Notes: generated by a model not told the origin, from the letters alone. A stretch of 64,000 bases of DNA from Macrobrachium rosenbergii (GCF_040412425.1 NC_089755.1:57953798-58017797); one strand, 5' to 3'. Counted from the stretch's first letter, positions 1 through 12,623 are shown. Program-made: numbers and translations.

Positions 1-986
1 GACTACAGTCACCCTGATTTGGTGACTTTCAAACAGGTCTTCGTTTTGCAAAATGGCTGTTTATCGACACCAAACATTGATGACTGGTTTCCCGAATTGT
101 TTACCAGGAAAAGTGATCTTAGAAGACTAGGTAGTTTTCCACTGGACCCGGTAGTGCTGTTGTGTTGTGGAGAACTCGTTTGTCCTTGTGATATTCGATT
201 AATTGTTTGAAAAATGAAGGAAAAACCTAAAGGAGGTGTTAGAGTGAGACTAGGAGTCGAATGTTAACGAATTCTGGCTAATTTGGCAAAGGAAAACAGG
301 TTGGCTCCGTTTGATAAAGATTAATGTACATTTTAACATAGTTTTAGAAATGTTTATGTCATGTAGGTTGATATCGAGGTATTTGTGTCTGTTCTGCTTT
401 TGGTCACCCAAAAACAGACGCTTATCGTCGGTTTTTCTTCTGTTAAGCCAAACACTGACGATAATCATTGATGACAGATCTTTTTAACAAACCAGTTATG
501 GTCCAGAAATCCTTCTTTTTCCTCTTAGAAGACCCTTACATCTTTGCGAGAAGAAGAAGATTCAATTCTGGTCTCCAAGATCCTTGTTTTGCATCTCATA
601 AGACCTACACAACTTTGCAAGAAGAAGAGGAAATTCGTATGGCACTAGGCCTATACACTGAAGGAGTGCCTTCGTCTTCCCCGGTTTATGGTGAGTATTG
701 AAGCAATTCATAAGAATATTTTTATATATATTTTCCCTCGTAACACTGATGTTTGTGTTGTCTTATTCCAAATCTATAGTTTATTTATTTCTAAGGAAAT
801 GCGACTTCTCATATTTACCTCATCGTCATTCATATATCATTCATAAGTCATTCATTGTAAGGAATAATGTAACTGAAAGTGCATTTAAGGTCGAAAAATC
901 ATTATTCAGAACAGAGAAATTGGTTCGTACAATTCAATATCGCACATTTTTTTCAAACAGCTGTTGGATCTGACACATGTGTTGCA

Positions 987-988
<2 letters not shown>
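1..988. other. Unassigned AT-rich sequence
   Basis: No supported gene. A 77-codon frame at 468-701 contains an imperfect internal duplication (CCTCTTAGAAGACC and GAAGAAGA blocks) and looks like repeat-derived sequence rather than coding. Confidence 0.4.
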
Positions 989-1051
<63 letters not shown>

Positions 1052-2327
1052 TCTAAGGTACTGGGGTGAAACAAGTTGAGGCAATTGGCATTATCCACCA
1101 TTACTGGCATTTCTTTTTTTATTTTGATTTCTTGTTTAGATGTCCTTCGAACATCTTATGCCAGACGGGGTCGAGAGTGAACAGAACTTGGCAAAAATTA
1201 ATATCATTCTCCTTTGTCAGGTGTGTTAATGCAGGTTCAAGGATACTCCTGGAAACAGTCTTTTTATATACCATTAATATGCAAATCTGGGGCCAATTAG
1301 TCCTGTGTTTTTCACTTTTGTTATAACTAAGCATTTATATTGACTTATCCTGAAAATTAATTCCTTGCTTGTCAGGACTTGGTTCCAAATCTTATCCAGG
1401 TTTTGGAATGGTATGAATATATCAAGTCTCAGGCAGAGTTTCTATTCAACAGTAATGAAAAGGACATGAAATCAGATCGCTCTGATAGGCCTAAGTAGGA
1501 GAATCAGTTTCAAGTAATGAAGAAGGCATGAAATTAGACCGTTCTGATAGGCCTAAGTAGAAGAATCAGTTTCAAAGTTCTCTTTGTCTGCTTAGGAAGT
1601 CTGACATAGCCCACAGGTTCAGCAGGGAAGGTCATCCTTCTTACAGTCTTCAGACTAGGGAGCGTCTGCCCTATTCAGTCCATAGCTACAGAGCTCTAGA
1701 CGCTAGAGTAATAATCTTACTGAATTTTGACATTGCTGATTTTCTTTTATTTATCTAATCATTTGTTTTTTTTTTCAAAGAGGATATCGAAGCTACGGAA
1801 CTACTGCGTTTATTTACAGATTATCCATTGCAAAAGTACAGCACATGTTTATGTTGTCAGCTTCAAAATCACACGCTAGCATCCACGAGTAGGCCTAAGG
1901 CCTACATGTTGTTATGAAACGAGTATGTAAACAATTTATTCACGTATCTACGTAAAAAAGATACTACATGTAATCTCTTTTTTTATGAAAACTACAATAA
2001 ATGATTGTAATTACAATAAAAAGAAAAAGGTTGGTAAACCATTTTCTAAAACAGAGAGGAACCCAGAAGCCAGCCGTGCTACGCAGGGTGACAGATCGCT
2101 TAGCCATTAGGCCTAGTCTAGGGACATGATCTAGGGACGCGAGTCAGGGGCGTGAATCAGGGACACGAATCGGGGGCGTGAATCAGGGACGTGAAGAGAA
2201 TATATTTATATATTTCTTCTCAAGTCAAAGAAACTTAGCAGAAAGAAAGATGAATAAAATAATAGGGGCAGATGTGGGTCATGTGAAACACAGTTGGTTC
2301 GTGGCATTGTGAGAGTCTACTCGGATT

Positions 2328-2387
<60 letters not shown>

Positions 2388-2458
2388 GATGGGACTATTG
2401 CTTCTTGTGAAAGCATGACTTGTTAAATTTTTAGTCAGTGGCTGACAATAAAATATGA

Positions 2459-2511
<53 letters not shown>

Positions 2512-2585
2512 TCAAGAACTTCACAAGATGTATTCCATATCCCTGAGTTATACAGATGATTGACGAAGGTGTATTGAAGTCTCTG

Positions 2586-2653
<68 letters not shown>
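989..2653. repeat. Four (CT)n/(GA)n arrays in AT-rich sequence
   Basis: Dinucleotide arrays at 989-1048 (CT), 2333-2383 (CT), 2466-2508 (GA) and 2589-2653 (GA). Between them is unassigned sequence with a near-duplicate (AGATCGCTCTGATAGGCCTA at about 1474 and its variant at about 1536) and short variants of GGGACGCGAATCAGGG near 2130-2190. Confidence 0.85.
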
Positions 2654-2656
<3 letters not shown>

Positions 2657-3127
2657 GTTTTAATGAAATATTGCATATTAAAATCTTGACAATTTAAACA
2701 TGTCTACGAAATCTACTGTAGACCCGTTTTGAATCAAAATAATCTAACATTATATCCATCTAATATTCAGTGTAAGCTTCATAGGCCTACAAGTCGAAGG
2801 AGTCATAACTCAAGGGAGCTATTCATCGACAAAAAAAAGGTCAGTGACCTTAAACTTTTGAAGGTCAGCAACTAGGACCAGTCCCGCCAGAATCTGGTAT
2901 GGGCAAGTTTCATCACTGACGTAAGACTGGGTTACACTATCACATGTTTTGATTGTTTTTTGTAAAGTGGTCACTGGGACTTTGGGTATCTTGGGCTTTA
3001 TGAGCAAGAGCCCGTGCTGGCATAAAGCCAGCTTAATCATAAAGGTAATTGGATTCTGGTTGTTAAGAATTATCAGAAAACTAACTGAACCGGTTTCTAC
3101 CAAAATGTCAAAACGGTGAAGAGGACA
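2654..3127. other. Unassigned sequence before the foldback element
   Basis: A 94-codon minus-strand frame (2819-3103) begins with ATG but shows no recognisable domain, and splice context does not extend it. I see no supported gene. Confidence 0.3.
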
Positions 3128-3827
3128 TTTTAGTTTTCTGTAAACGCAAACTATTGTGCCGGCTATGTCTGTCCGTCCGCACTTTTTTTTTTTGCCCGCC
3201 CTTAGATCTTAGAAACTACTGAGGCTAGAGGGCTGCAAATTGGTATGCTGCTCATCCACCCTCCAGTCATCAAACATACCAAATTGCAGCCCTCTAGCCT
3301 CAGAAGCTTTTATTTTATTTAAGGTTAAGGTTAGCCATGATCATGCGTCTGGCACCGCTATAGGATAGGCCAACACAGGGCAGTGTTTAAAGTTTCAGGG
3401 GCCGCTGCTCATACAGCATATATACGCTGTAGCAGCTGTACAGGAAGCTCGATCGGCATAATCGAGTTTTCTGTACAGCCGTTACAGCGTATAATCAAGG
3501 CCACCGAAAATAGTTCTATTTTTCGGTGGTCTCAGTATAATGTTATATGAGCCGAGGCTCATGAAACTTTAACCACGTCCCTGTAGTGGCATATCCTATA
3601 TCGTTGCCAGAAGCACAATTAGGGCTAACTTTAATCTTAAATAAAATAAAAACTACTGAGGCTAGAGGGCTGCAGTTTGATAAGTTTGATGATTGGAGGG
3701 TGGGTGATCAACATACCAATTTGCAGACCTCTAGCCTCAGTAGTTTTTAAGATCTGAGGGCGGACAGAAAAAATTGCGGACTGACAGACAAAGCCGGCAC
3801 AATAGTTTTCTTTTCAGAAAACTAAAA
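3128..3827. mobile_element. 700-bp foldback transposable element
   Basis: The ends are long inverted repeats: TTTTAGTTTTCTG...CTATTGTGCCGGC at the left, mirrored by GCCGGCACAATAG...CAGAAAACTAAAA at the right. The arms continue inward (ACTACTGAGGCTAGAGGGCTG and its mirror TAGCCTCAGTAGTTTTTAAG). Nested hairpins occupy the centre: TACGCTGTAGCAGCTGTACAG against its mirror near 3473-3492, and CCACCGAAAATAG facing CTATTTTTCGGTGG at about 3501-3528. It has no coding capacity and is a non-autonomous foldback/MITE-type DNA element. A related half-element is at 44112-44493. Confidence 0.8.
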
Positions 3828-4017
3828 GGGAGGTTAGAAAGTAGTCAAGAAATAGATGAAAATAAAAGAGATATAGGATTCATCAGGTTACAGAAAGACA
3901 GACTGAATTATTATAAGACCAGTGTACAGGACTTTTATTTAAACCGTATATTGATTTACTGCTTCAGTTTTTTGTTGGTACAGTGGCGATTACAGAATAA
4001 AACTACAGTTTGTATGA

Positions 4018-4063
4018 ACAGGTGTGTGTGTGTGTGTGTTTGTTGCGTTTGTGTGTGTGACGA
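4018..4063. repeat. (GT)n array
   Basis: Short interrupted GT repeat (GTGTGTGTGTGTGTGTTTGTTG and similar blocks). Microsatellite. Confidence 0.8.
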
Positions 4064-4295
4064 CAAGTGAAATATCAGGATAACATCGCATTCAACCAGG
4101 ATTTACTTTGGCAGTCGACATAAACAAAAAACGCCTTTTGTAAATTAGCTCATATATCTTTTACCCTTGCAAAAGAACAGAGTTGCAACTCACTGAGAAC
4201 TTCGAATAAAAATCCCCTTTGTTCCAGGATTTCTCATTCCTTTTTTTTTTTTTTGCCTTTTTAGAATGGCGTTATATAAAACGACTTGTGCTTAG

Positions 4296-4298
<3 letters not shown>

Positions 4299-4341
<43 letters not shown>

Positions 4342-4382
4342 CCTTTGCAATCTTTACCATCATCATCATCATACCAGTTATT

Positions 4383-4455
<73 letters not shown>

Positions 4456-4541
4456 ACCATCATCATCATCATACTAGTTACCCTTTCCTCTCTCTCTCTC
4501 TCTCTCTCTTTGCAATCTTTACCATCATCGTCATGCTAGCT

Positions 4542-4576
<35 letters not shown>

Positions 4577-4678
4577 ATGTCTTCACCATCATCATACTAA
4601 TTATCCTTTCCTCTCTCTTTCTCTCTCTCCCTCTGTTTTTACATATTCACCATCATCATCATCATACTAATTATCCTC

Positions 4679-4734
<56 letters not shown>

Positions 4735-4766
4735 TCACCATCATCATCATCATACTAGTTATCCTT

Positions 4767-4824
<58 letters not shown>

Positions 4825-4871
4825 ATATTCACCATCATCACCATCATACTAGTTATCCTTCCGTCTCTCTC

Positions 4872-4926
<55 letters not shown>

Positions 4927-4964
4927 ATACTCACCATCATCATCATCATCATCATACTAGTTAT

Positions 4965-4995
<31 letters not shown>

Positions 4996-5049
4996 CTTCT
5001 TCTTCTTCTTCTTCTTCTTCTTCTTCTTCTTCTTCTTCTTCTTCTTCTT
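4299..5049. repeat. Higher-order composite satellite: (CT)n plus CACCATCATCATACTAGTTA spacer
   Basis: About eight (CT)n runs alternate with a conserved spacer containing CACCATCATCATCATACTAG and TTATCCTT (at about 4355, 4455, 4520, 4583, 4648, 4735, 4828, 4930). The spacer also contains an ATC trinucleotide run of variable length. The block ends in (TTC)n at 4994-5049. The regular alternation shows the whole unit was amplified, not just the dinucleotide. Confidence 0.85.
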
Positions 5050-5179
5050 GTTCCGTTTCTCGAAAGTTCAAGGGCAAGAACAACCGCCTGAGGAATTATG
5101 GGGGAACAAAAGATGTGTCCATTCTTCCCCTTTTGGGATTTTACGTCATCATCAGCATCATTATCATTATCCTACTTAA

Positions 5180-5181
5180 AA

Positions 5182-5236
<55 letters not shown>
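5180..5236. repeat. (GA)n array
   Basis: Slightly interrupted GA dinucleotide repeat. Sequence from 5237 to 6500 shows no supported gene. Confidence 0.85.
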
Positions 5237-6515
5237 TCACGGAAAACTGATGCTGAAAAATTAAAAGTGAAGAACTCAGCTAAGGTACGAAAAAGCAGTG
5301 CAAAAGATTGAAGGTTATTGAAGTATACTTGCTTTTTTGTATGTGCTTTTGCTAAAAGCAGGGTATCATTTCGCTTTTCAAAGCAAAGTAACCTGCCTCG
5401 TTGCCTGAACTGATGACTGCACCAGTGAATAATCTTTCTAGGAGTGAAGGTCACCAGTTATTTAGCTTACGTCAAAATTATAATTCCTATTGTCACTTAA
5501 GACACGTGTCCGTTCATTTAATTCCTTTCGTATTTAATCCTTTTGGGTGTTAGGTCCCATCAAGACCCATTACCACTGACATCAGGACGTTCAATTTTTT
5601 TACGTGTATTTGATAAGTTTCTGAGTATTAATTTTCAGGGTGAGATTGCGAGCTTCATAACTATGCTGCCACTAGACATATGGCGTTTATGAATGAAAGT
5701 TCAAAGGCCAAACATCTCTGACATCTTACGATAGATGGATGGGTGACCAGCAGTGAATGGCAGGTAGGGGCATGTCCTCTATTCTCCATTAAGTAGAATG
5801 AACTCTGCTCAATTCCTGGGCAGGTGACCATTGAATAATGCCGGAGACGTCCACCATCTTAGCATCGCCCAGAAGTGTCAATATACCCAGATATTTGCCT
5901 AAAATAACCGCAGATGTCAGAACTGGATCCAAATCGCCTTGAAACAATAACTTGACTGACAGGATTCCAGAATACCCTTGCTTTGCTAATTAGCAACACC
6001 TGAGCGAAACCTACCTCTGTGATTAGCACTGACGACTCGAGTGATTGCGAGTGATTTTTGACCAAGTACTTTTCTCCTGGGAGGTCATTTAATATAATCA
6101 AATATGGTCGAATATAGTCATACCTGTTTGGGTTGAGAACTCCGAATGCTTATTGCGATGTATTGAATATAAAGTTTGGTAAACTGGACTTTTATGTTGT
6201 CAGATTCCTCACTCCCTTTCTGATATGTGGTCTACAGGCCTACTCAGTAATCAGTAGAGACACTTGTTGCAAGTAAAATATTGCAGTGTTAAACGACGAT
6301 TAAATCATCTGAGAAATTAAAAAAACTTTAGTTTTCATTAATGTTCTCCGACATAAACTGAGGGGCAAGTGGCATAAACTGAAGTCAAGTGGCTAATGAA
6401 AGCTCTGACATTTGCAAAGTTAAAAAGGAAAATTCTTCGTGAACTGGAACGAGATTTCCGTATTATTCTCCCAGTAAGGTTCGGCTCTCTTTTGGAGAAA
6501 GTCCTGGACAGAAAA
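5237..6515. other. Unassigned sequence
   Basis: AT-rich sequence with only short frames. The block 5725-5880 (GGGCAGGTGACCATTGAATA and flanks) loosely resembles 9100-9230 (GGCTGGGTGACCAACAATAA), suggesting two old copies of one dispersed repeat. Confidence 0.3.
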
Positions 6516-6836
6516 ATGTCAAGAGAAGAAGAAGAAGAAGAAGAAGAAGAAGAAGAAGAAGAAGAAGAAGAAGAAGGAAGAGCAGAAGAAGAAGAAGAAG
6601 AAGGGTAGGAGAAGAAGAAGAAGAAAAAGAAGAAGGAATAGCAGGAGAAGAAGAAGAAGAAGAAGAAGAAGAAGAAGAAGAAGAAGAAGAAGAAGAAGGA
6701 GGAGGAGGAGGAGGAGGAGGAGGAGGAAGAGCAGGAGAAGAAGAAGAAGAAGAAGAAGAAGAAGAAGAAGAAGAAGAAGGAGGAGGAGGAGGAGGAGGAG
6801 GAGGAGGTGGAGGAAGGAGGAGGAGGAAAAGAAGAA

Positions 6837-6868
<32 letters not shown>

Positions 6869-7013
6869 CGGAAGAAGAGTAGGACAAGAAGAAGAAGAAG
6901 AAGAAAAAGAAGAAGAAGAAGAAGAAAAAGAAGAAGAAGGAGGAAGAGCAGGAGAAGGAGAAGAAGAAGAAGAAGGAGAAGAAGGAAGAGGAAGAGAACA
7001 AGAACAAGAAGAA
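6516..7013. repeat. 500-bp GAA/GAG polypurine tract
   Basis: Nearly uninterrupted purines on the + strand, built from (GAA)n and (GAG)n blocks with occasional GCA and AAA variants. An internal unit (GCAGGAGAAGAAG followed by GAA and GGA runs) recurs near 6640, 6730 and 6950. Glu-rich or Ser/Leu/Phe-rich frames on both strands are artefacts of this array. Confidence 0.95.
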
Positions 7014-7158
7014 CGGATGTCTGCTGCTTTCGTGTTCACTCAAGCATGTCCGCCACTTCCTCGACGCCAGAGAAGGGTATTTGGGTATGACACGGATCCT
7101 TCAGGTAACTGACTTCAAATAAACCCTTTTTTCTGGTTATAGGTACTAGCCACTCAAT

Positions 7159-7206
<48 letters not shown>
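7159..7206. repeat. (CT)n array
   Basis: Uninterrupted CT dinucleotide repeat. The sequence from 7207 to 8310 holds no supported gene. Confidence 0.9.
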
Positions 7207-7208
<2 letters not shown>

Positions 7209-8310
7209 GAGGCTAGCGATAATGTGTAATCATTATGAGGTCTGGAAGTCAGGAAAATGACAAACGCTGGATAATCTGTCATTTTTGTCAAAAACCTCAA
7301 TAATAATTAATCCAGACGTATGGATGATGGATGATGTTTGGAGATCAGAGGTGGTGATCGGACCTCATCCGTAAACATCCGCCAAGGCCGGATGATTCAT
7401 TTCCCACACCTTATGGGTCCCATATCCAGCTCCGGAACTTTCCCAGAAGCTAATCACTTCTTCCTGGGGAGGAGAGTCACTTTTAGACAAAATTTTGGCA
7501 AAAATTCAGAGATGAAATATTCACCAATAACTTGAGTATTGTAAGGAAGGAGGGTTGAAATCCCACTGGCGAACGAGAATATCTTCTTTGATTTCCTTCT
7601 GGATTCAAGGTTTTCAGTGTAAAAACAAATTCAAAGATAATATGAAAACGAAGATGACTGGCTATGACAACATACCTCCAATGTTATTGTTTGGCAAAAG
7701 TCAGCCATTTTCTGTTTAATTTGTCGGAGAAGAACGCTAATTTCACTTTCACATGTGCTGATTGCTCATAATCTTGATGTACTTTGTCAAACCTTTCTCC
7801 TCTGCTGTTATTTTGATTCTGGTGTGCAAACACGTCTAACGTAAAGGTTACAGAGTCCGTTCAAGCCCTGCGTCCCAATTTTTTTTAGTATAAGAAGAAT
7901 ATCTCACTTAGTTAATGCGTACAGGTGTAATCTTAGAGAATACAATAACCACGACGGTTTTCGATACCTGCTGGATTTGTGGCTGTACTCCTACACAAAC
8001 ATGAGTTCCGCAGTTCCTCTGGACACTGTTGTGAATGCGAGGAATGTCATTGCTGTGGGTTTGATCGTGTTGCCCAGCTCCTCTGAACGTCACTGCGGAA
8101 AAAAAATGACCTAAGCAGGATTTCTTGTTGTTGTTTTGGCTCAAGGGCCTGAGAATTCGATATTTTTATCAGTAGCCGGATGTCTTTAAGACTCTTGGTG
8201 TTTATTTTAGGCGAGGTTAATCGCTTTTTGATATTCGTGCGTGTTTATCCCACTTGAAATGGACGACAGCTTCAAAAGGATTGTGTATTTTCCATCAGCA
8301 ACCTGTATAA

Positions 8311-8385
<75 letters not shown>

Positions 8386-8590
8386 ATGAACCCTATTCAT
8401 ACGGAACAGGCCTACAGGGGCCATTGACTTGAAATTCAAGCTTCAAAAAAATATGGTGTTCATTTGAAATAAGATACAGGAGACTGTAGGAAGTACAGAA
8501 AGATATCAGTTATTAAAAAAAGATAAATTAATAAATCAATAGATGAAAATATAAAAACGTAAATAAATCATTAAAAGTACGGAGAGAATT
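8311..8590 (-). mobile_element. (ATT)n-tailed retroposon copy (repeat B)
   Basis: (ATT)n at 8311-8382 is followed by CAGATGAACCCTATTCATAC, then CCATTGACTTGAAATTCAAGC and a degraded AT-rich body. The same junction recurs at 25850 and 34391, and inverted at 12477. A fixed sequence abutting a trinucleotide tail is the usual 3' end of a non-LTR retroposon, read here on the minus strand with an (AAT)n tail. Confidence 0.65.
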
Positions 8591-10820
8591 GCCTTAGAAC
8601 CAGGATGAAACTCCTGCGTCATAAACCATCTGTCAGCTTCGCTGTGCACCGTCTAGGATACGTTTAAGTGCCTCAGAAAATTAGATAAAATTAAAGAGAA
8701 TTAAAGAGAAACCCGGAAGTGGCGCGGACTCGATTCCTGACTGACAGTCAGCTAAATACGCCAATCATTTCGTTCTCTGAATCATTTCTCACTTTGATTG
8801 ACTGTGTATAAGAATGAGCGTCTATTGTCAAAGGGTGGAATTGATTCTCCTTTGGGGCTAAGATACCCCCCCTCTCTCGACCCCCTTCCTAATGCCACGT
8901 ACACACACACGCACACTCATACATGCCCACCCCCCTAATTTTAATTTCTCCCAGCCTAGGCTAGGTTAGGACACTTTCTTTTCTGAGTTTGATCTATGCA
9001 CTTAAGAAATTATTATAGGCCTATGTCGTCTGACCGAATGATTGACTGATTGAATTGCACAGTAAGTGCAGAGCAAAATCAGTCACACGTTCGTTTTACC
9101 CCTGGTCATCCATTAAGTGAAGTTTGATAACTGAGTTTAGTCAATTCTTGGCTGGGTGACCAACAATAACCATCCAAACTTCTGGTAGCTTTTGGAAGGC
9201 TAGCACAGTATCCCCAGTGAGTCACAATAAGGCCTGGAAAGCTAATCGAATATTTATGACGTCGGAAAGTTTCCTCTGGTGAAAGTCTTAAAAAAGTCCC
9301 CTGGTTGGTAAAAAAAAAAAAAGCATAAAATTCTATTTTATTGGACTCAAAACCCATCTCGAGCCCTGAAGTCTTGGTGAATCCACAAAGAAGAGGAAGA
9401 CCTTTGTCCCGCCAAAAATGAAAGACAAAATTCAAAGTCATTACCGCCATTTGTCACAAAACGAAGCCAAATAATTTGGTGGAGTCTAAAGGAAGCCTCA
9501 ATTGTGCCGTGGAATTCATGACGAGGTTAAAATATTTTAGGCTGTTTTTCATGATCTCTCACGGATGGGTTGGTTACCCGCGCTGTCGCCTAGTAAACAA
9601 TGTTTGTCGTCAACGAAGAATTACTCTTCTTCTTCGGAGAATTCTAGGCATTCTTCCACGAACAGACAGACAGGTCCGCTTTGTTAGAGTGTTAGAGGAT
9701 GTATTAAGCCAGTTGTGGACCTCTGTACCCGGTTCTAGCCTAGGCTAGTCACGTAGACTATCAGAGTCTACGTGAGACTTCTGAGTCTACACACTGGGTA
9801 GATATTAGAGAGAGACATCTTTGGACGTGGCCACAGACAGCTTCAGGGCACATCGTTATATTCACTAAGGGCAGAGCCTTCCACCAACAATGATAATGTA
9901 TTCTATACTTCGCCATAAGCATTAAACCTGCTCTGTTTTTCCATTACCCAATGATTTTTATCTTAATTGCTACAGGCCTTAGTTTTAGCAGAGAGAAAAA
10001 AAATCCCTTTTAACTATTTCGTTCCATATCTCGAGGACAAAATCTCTACAAATGAATCTTAAGAGTTAATATATGTAAAACCAGGCCACCGACCCCGCCC
10101 CCCCCCACAAAAAAAACACGTGCTTTATCTTAGGCATCAGTTATTAACTTTTTTTCGCTATTCGGTTCATTGTCTTTGCAGTTTTATTAAGACATGGGTT
10201 TTATAAAGTAATCACGTCTTGGGACAGCGGGCGGGACTATTGTAATTTCTATATATATATTTTTAGAAATGATCAGACGTGAAAAGACATGACTATGAAT
10301 AACAGTCTTCCTGTTTGGCGAATCTGGGTCTCCTGTTGGTTGGGCAGAGTCGTGAGGGCTACACGAGGCCTCATAATCCCTTTCGCACTTTATCACAACC
10401 TTGTAAATTCTCCTCTTAAGATCCGTTCACTTTGAATTTTATATAAATGGAAATTCATCCATATAGTGAAGAAAATATTTGACCTATCTCATGGAAATAA
10501 TTAGAAGAATTTTTGGAGAACTTGCAGAAATACGAGTTTCAAGGCACGCAAAAAGTGCACACCTCCGCCAAATGAAAGGAGACAGGAGTTTTAGCTATTG
10601 GAGAGGTAGGCCTAGGGTCTTTGTAATCCTGTGGCGAGGTTAAGCATTGCTTAGATCCTATAAGTCGTGAGAGAATATAGAGGTTGATCTTTGTTTAAAT
10701 CCTGTAAGTGCTGAATATCATCTGACAGATACAGGGGTTGTAACTGTCTGAGAAGTAGGCCTAGGGCCTCTGTAATTTATAACTGTATGACAAGGTCAAT
10801 CATTGTTTAAATCCTGTAAG
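8591..10820. other. Unassigned sequence
   Basis: No supported gene. It holds an old repeat-like block at 9100-9230 and an imperfect internal repetition between 10600 and 10820 (GTAGGCCTAGGGTCTTTGTAA-type blocks followed by ATCCTGTAAGT). Confidence 0.3.
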
Positions 10821-10878
10821 TCTTTATTATTCCTATTGCCAGAGGGGTATTTTCTTCTGGCAATAGGAATAATAAAGA
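10821..10878. repeat. Perfect 22-bp-stem hairpin
   Basis: TCTTTATTATTCCTATTGCC... at 10821-10842 is followed by a 14-nt loop and its exact reverse complement at 10857-10878. No flanking direct repeat is obvious. It could be a recent MITE core or a transcribed hairpin. Confidence 0.75.
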
Positions 10879-12470
10879 AGTCTTTGCCCTACGCCTAGGT
10901 GTTCTTGCTGTGAACTGGAATCCCAAGATATGGGTCTGTCTGTAAGCTCTGCAACTCCCCTACGTATTGAAGTTTTCCATTTTATGTAAGTAGCCTATAC
11001 ATTATCTATTATTATTACAGATAGCTCTAACAACACCCAATAAACCTTCTAACATGACCGTTCATTGACCTCGAGTATGAATAAGTGCATTACGAAAAAA
11101 AAAAAACGAGGCATTATAACTGAAACAGAACAATCTACGCCTCGTGCAGAGTTCATGTAATAGAGTGACGTCAATGAGACAATTCCTTTTAGCTTTTACC
11201 TTTGCAATCGGCTCTCCCCTCCCTCCCTCCCCGCAGCTCCTAATGCTTGTCTACCTTTGTAGTCTCATGCAGCATCTTCTTTTGGCGCTATTGTTCGCCA
11301 CAGAAAGGGGAAAATAATAAGTAGGAGATCACGTAGATAGTGGCTCCCAGGCAAAAGAGGATGAAGAGTTCTTTGTCTCACGAAAGATGAGACGGTCTTT
11401 CACGAATCGTGATGGTACCGCCCATATGGGCATTACGGACGATGATGCGATCGTTGCTTTGTTGGGGGTTGGGGGAGAAGAGGTGACCTTCGGTAGAATA
11501 GTCTCGGCAATCCCTCTCCTTCTCTGGTGGTCGAGATAGAACGCGCCCTCGGCGTGATCATTATAAAGCTATTTTAGCCGTAGAGGATTTCGTGTAGTAG
11601 AGATGGCAATGAAAGCAGTAGAATAACTTGCAATATTATTATCATTATTAGAAATAATAATAAGTAGTCTAGTTGGTCTAAAGAATTTGTTTTTGTGTGG
11701 GGGGTGACGATAACAGAGGCTGGTTACCTGGGTAAGAGCTAGACCATATAGAAGTGGGTGAGGAGTAACTGACATGATCTGACCTCCAGATTCACATCTG
11801 AGGGCGTCTGTCAAAATATATAAACACCTCTCTTATGTTAACAGGTATCCTTTTGGAAATATATACAATAGGCGACAAATAGATAAGTCTAAGTAGCCTT
11901 AACACCAGGAGTACATGAGTACCTCTAGATTTCAATTGCATGGGGAACGTTAGCCATTTTCCCAGTCGGTTTGTTTTTAGCATCCGAAGTCTGGACAATG
12001 ACATCAAACAACTTCTGGCAGTCAGTTAAGGTATATATAGTTTAAATTTTCAATGCTATATCTTTTGTTTCTTTAATATGTTACAAGTAACTATTGTAAA
12101 TGTTAATGACAAGTAATAATAATAAATTTATATATTTCAGTATTGGAAACCCGTGTGTCTTATGTAGGCCTAATCTGTCTGAGACTTTGCAATGATGAGT
12201 CAGCATTAAGAAGAGGTAGCGACAGACCTATAATGGCCTAACTAAAGCACGTAGCTGTCATAACAAGTACAATTAAAACAATTCGACGAAGAATGCCACT
12301 CCACTTGATAACTGGAGAAAGGGACCGATTAAACTGTTGCTCCAATTGTCTTCTTGCCACTTATGCATTTATAGGCCTATAAACAGGAAGTCACTCGCAT
12401 CACAATCATATTACAAAGACACCCTGAAGATGATTTCGCAAGCTTAGTAAGGTAAGAACAGTAAACCGTC
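10879..12470. other. Unassigned sequence
   Basis: No supported gene. It contains a perfect CRE palindrome TGACGTCA (11166-11173) and a pyrimidine-rich stretch ending CCGCAG near 11235 that resembles a splice acceptor but leads into no frame I can support. Confidence 0.3.
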
Positions 12471-12476
12471 AATTGT

Positions 12477-12623
12477 GCATATTCTTTGGAAGCTTGAATT
12501 TCAAGTAATGGCCCCTGTGGGTTTGTTCCATATGAATAGGGTTCATCTTCTGAATATGTGAAAATGTATATATAACAAGAAGAAAACAATAACACAAACT
12601 TCTCTTTACTGGTCTTTCTCTTC

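Noticed and set aside
468..701. 77-codon frame ending in a possible GTGAGT donor
   Set aside because: The frame contains a duplicated GAAGAAGA-rich block and no family signature; no matching acceptor exon was found.
4219..4539. Ser-Leu repeat frames across (CT)n arrays
   Set aside because: Dinucleotide arrays of either phase always give open Ser/Leu or Arg/Glu frames; the same applies to every such frame in the window.
6338..7043. Long Ser/Leu/Phe-rich frames on the minus strand and Glu-rich frames on the plus strand
   Set aside because: They are the GAA/GAG array read in different frames; no non-repetitive coding sequence joins them.
7046..7112. Possible first exon beginning MSATSSTPEKG before GTATTT/GTATGA
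   Set aside because: Several competing weak donors, no downstream exon, and its 5' side is the GAA tract.
9150..9230. 5S rRNA-like resemblance (TTGGCTGGGTGACCAAC)
   Set aside because: Only a dozen bases resemble the 5S internal region; the rest does not fit, so it is treated as a dispersed repeat.
9106..9450. 114-codon minus-strand frame
   Set aside because: It overlaps a block resembling another dispersed sequence (5725-5880), contains an A-run, and lacks any domain.
11166..11245. CRE palindrome followed by a pyrimidine-rich CCGCAG acceptor-like sequence
   Set aside because: No open frame or downstream donor supports an exon, and a lone octamer is weak evidence for a promoter.
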